22,307 nucleotides of DNA. Origin: CAZYTX01 sp964650485 (GTDB lineage Bacteria; RBG-13-61-14; DATKZS01). Under the pieces are notes generated by a model. That model did no database searches. It worked only from the letters and a program-made list of their open reading frames with translations, and had not been told where the DNA came from. Within the stretch, counting starts at the first letter, position 1. Each line of letters begins with the position of its first letter. The stretch is taken from positions 1 through 22,307 of the forward strand of contig CAZYTX010000058.1 in assembly GCA_964650485.1 (NCBI GenBank), written 5' to 3'. Made by a program: the position numbers and the translations under genes. Positions 20,446 through 22,307 of this stretch are shown here, in pieces.

Positions 20446-21738
20446 TTAGCGCTTCGGAGGGAACCTCACAAGTATGGAGAGCATGTGAGCCACGAGCCCC
20501 TCTATCTCCGCGAACCTAGCGGTGTCATAAGAGATGGTCGCGAGCCCGTCTCTCGTGAGCCTGGTGAGGCTCTGCCTCTTAACGAAGTCGTACACCCCCA
20601 GAGGCGAGGAAAAGCGAGCCGTCCCCCCGGTGGGCAGCACGTGGTTGGCCCCGGCCATGTAGTCGCCGGCCGGCACCGGCGAATAGGGGCCTATGAATAC
20701 GCTGGCCGCGTTCTTGATCTTCCTGGCGAACTTGTGAGGCGAGGCGACCATTATTTCCAGGTGCTCGGGCGCGCTCTGATTTACAAAGCGGGCGGCCTGG
20801 TCAAGGCTTCCCACCACCACGGCCTTTATCCGCTCCTTCATTTCTTCAAGCGAAGTCTCGGCGCCGCTTGTTTCCAGCAGTCGCTCGACCTCGGCCTTGA
20901 CATCTTTTGCGAGCGTCTTCGAGGTCGTAACCAGCACCGCGGTCGAGTCCTCCCCGTGCTCGGCCTGGGATATGAGGTCCAGCGCCACCCATCTTGCCTT
21001 GGCGCCTTTGTCAGCCACCACCATGACCTCGGACGGGCCGGCCAGGGAGTCCACGCCGCAAAGACCGCGCGAGGCGGCTATTGCCTTGCCCGCGGTCACC
21101 CATACGCTCCCCGGTCCCACGATCTTGTCAACCCTTGGCATCGAGCGGGTCCCGCATGCCAGCGCAGCCACCCCCTGTACCCCTCCAATCTTGTATACTG
21201 CGTCCACCCGGGCTATGCGGGCCGCTGCCAGCACGTGAGGGTTCATGTTGCCCTGCGGCCATGGACTTATCATGACGACCTCTTCCACCCTGGCCAGCCT
21301 GGCAGGTATGGCGGTCATGAGCACGGTGGAGGCGAGCGGGGCCCGGCCGCCGGGGATGCAGATGCCAGCCCTTTGCAAAGGCGCCACCCGCTCCTCGATG
21401 CTTACGCCTCTCTTGTCATCGAACTTGACCCCCTTGACCTTCTGCTTCTTGTGATATTCCCTTATCCTCTTTGCCGCGGTCCTCATTACTTTGAGGTCCG
21501 GACCCGGCACCGCGTTCACGGCCTTTTCAATCTCCGCTGCCGACACCTTTACGCTCCTGTTTGAGATGCGGTGCTTTTCCAGGCGCCATGTCCAGTCGAA
21601 CAGTGCGGGGTCGCCTTTTTCCGCCACCTGGTCGAAAATCTTTTGCGCCTTTTCCATCACCTCCCGGGGTATACCCGGGCCGGCGGGGGCAATGGCCCCG
21701 CCTTGTTTTCGCACCCTGGAGTATTCAAGTATCTTCAT
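20446..21738 (-). CDS. hisD: histidinol dehydrogenase
   Basis: HisD carries out the last two steps of histidine synthesis, oxidising histidinol to histidine with two NAD. The 430-aa product preserves the whole active site in register with the E. coli enzyme (offset of one): zinc ligands Gln258, His261, Asp359 and His418, and catalytic Glu325-His326 in APEHLEI. GPGSVWVTAGK at 208-218 and AGPSEVMVVAD at 233-243 are also typical. Its ATG overlaps the murA stop in ATGA (21738-21735), and AAAAGGG lies upstream within murA. In Geobacter-like genomes hisG normally lies between murA and hisD; it is absent here. The next gene starts one base after its stop. Confidence 0.97.
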   Translation of the reverse strand: MKILEYSRVRKQGGAIAPAGPGIPREVMEKAQKIFDQVAEKGDPALFDWTWRLEKHRISNRSVKVSAAEIEKAVNAVPGPDLKVMRTAAKRIREYHKKQKVKGVKFDDKRGVSIEERVAPLQRAGICIPGGRAPLASTVLMTAIPARLARVEEVVMISPWPQGNMNPHVLAAARIARVDAVYKIGGVQGVAALACGTRSMPRVDKIVGPGSVWVTAGKAIAASRGLCGVDSLAGPSEVMVVADKGAKARWVALDLISQAEHGEDSTAVLVTTSKTLAKDVKAEVERLLETSGAETSLEEMKERIKAVVVGSLDQAARFVNQSAPEHLEIMVASPHKFARKIKNAASVFIGPYSPVPAGDYMAGANHVLPTGGTARFSSPLGVYDFVKRQSLTRLTRDGLATISYDTARFAEIEGLVAHMLSILVRFPPKR

Positions 21739-22307
21739 GGTCCGGCAGCCCTTTTCCGCTCTATCTTCGCACCCACGGCTCCGAGCTTCTCATCCATTCT
21801 CTCGTAACCCCGGTCGAGATGGTATATACGCAGCACCTGGGTCTGGTTTTTGGCCGCCAGCCCGGCCAGCACCAGTGAAGCCGAGGCCCGGAGGTCCGTG
21901 GCCATCACCTCGGCCCCGGAGAGAAAGTCCCCGCCGTGTACGATGGCGGAGTTTCCCTCGATCCTGATGTCGGCTCCCATGCGCTGCAGCTCGAGCACGT
22001 GCATGAACCTGTTCTCGAATACGGTCTCGGTTATTACCGAGAGCCCTCCCCTGGCAAGGCACATGAGCGCCATGAACTGCGCCTGCATGTCGGTGGGGAA
22101 GCCCGGGAAGGGCTTTGTTTTCAAGTCCACGGCCCTGACACCGTCTCCACGCACCAGCAAGCCTTTCTCGGCCTCCTCCACCTGCACCCCGGCCTCCCTG
22201 AACTTGGCTATGACCGCCTCCAGGTGCGAGGGCTCGGCCCCCTCCAGAAAGAGCTCGCCGCCGGTTATCGCCGCTGCCGCCATGTATGTCCCGGTCTCTA
22301 TCCTGTC
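21735..22307 (-). CDS. murA: UDP-N-acetylglucosamine 1-carboxyvinyltransferase (partial, 5' end outside window)
   Basis: MurA transfers enolpyruvate from PEP to UDP-GlcNAc, the first committed step of peptidoglycan synthesis. The last 190 residues are present; the frame runs off the right edge with DRIETGTYMAAAAITGGE, so the ATG at 22283 is internal. Family blocks are in order: PFPGFPTDMQAQFMAL, TVFENRFMHVLELQRMGA, ATDLRASASLVLAGL (with the catalytic-site Arg of DLRAS), and YHLDRGYERMDEKL near the end. The active-site Cys loop would be outside the window. Its stop overlaps the hisD start by four bases, so it heads the eight-gene minus-strand run seen here. Confidence 0.97.
   Translation of the reverse strand, partial: DRIETGTYMAAAAITGGELFLEGAEPSHLEAVIAKFREAGVQVEEAEKGLLVRGDGVRAVDLKTKPFPGFPTDMQAQFMALMCLARGGLSVITETVFENRFMHVLELQRMGADIRIEGNSAIVHGGDFLSGAEVMATDLRASASLVLAGLAAKNQTQVLRIYHLDRGYERMDEKLGAVGAKIERKRAAGP

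Noticed and set aside
20485..21564. A 359-codon open frame on the + strand opposite hisD.
   Set aside because: It is fully antisense to a hisD with an intact active site. Long antisense frames are common in GC-rich genes with biased third positions, and its translation has no recognisable motif.

Overview
The window is GC-rich, densely coded bacterial DNA. It carries a conserved housekeeping block (tadA, SRP RNA, dnaX, ebfC, recR with two tRNA-Ser genes), a murA-hisD pair, a B12-dependent-type radical SAM protein and a methyltransferase-type corrinoid protein. Together these suggest an anaerobic bacterium, perhaps of the deltaproteobacterial / Desulfobacterota type. That assignment rests on gene order and gene content only. 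A run of 100 Ns with an identical 55-bp sequence on each side shows that this is a scaffold from a short-read draft assembly, possibly a metagenome bin.

Layout, left to right. (1) 1-2129, + strand: tRNA-Arg(ACG) behind a good promoter, a radical SAM/B12-binding-type protein, and tadA, whose usual substrate is that same tRNA. (2) 2121-3079: the assembly gap, tRNA-Ser(CGA), tRNA-Ser(GGA) and the SRP RNA, with a duplicated spacer element after each tRNA-Ser. (3) 3119-5737, + strand: dnaX, ebfC, recR. (4) 5808-7991, + strand: a strong sigma70-type promoter and a membrane-anchored sulfatase-superfamily enzyme that has Thr at the nucleophile position. (5) 8010-11937, - strand: a corrinoid protein, a GH1 beta-glycosidase, a truncated MNT-type nucleotidyltransferase remnant and a secreted carboxylesterase. 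(6) 12151-13203, + strand: a CapA-like lipoprotein whose metal-site motifs are degenerate. (7) 13223-22307, - strand: a tightly packed eight-gene run in the order murA (cut by the window edge), hisD, a 778-aa polytopic GT-C-like membrane protein, rmlB, rmlD, a ClpX-type zinc-finger protein, ugd and a UDP-xylose-synthase-type gene.

Region 7 is the most coherent unit. It joins the committed step of peptidoglycan precursor synthesis (MurA) to the middle and last steps of dTDP-rhamnose synthesis (RmlB, RmlD), to UDP-glucuronate and UDP-xylose synthesis (Ugd, Uxs) and to a probable lipid-linked-sugar membrane transferase. Most junctions overlap or nearly touch. Inside it sits a 197-aa protein made of the ClpX N-terminal zinc finger plus a TPR-like segment and no AAA+ ATPase; it overlaps genes on both sides and is the best candidate here for something undescribed. 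The rmlD gene has no usable start codon for its complete Rossmann motif, and a one-base loss in a G tract would explain this. No CRISPR array, insertion sequence or phage gene was seen, and no stretch over 300 bases lacks a gene.
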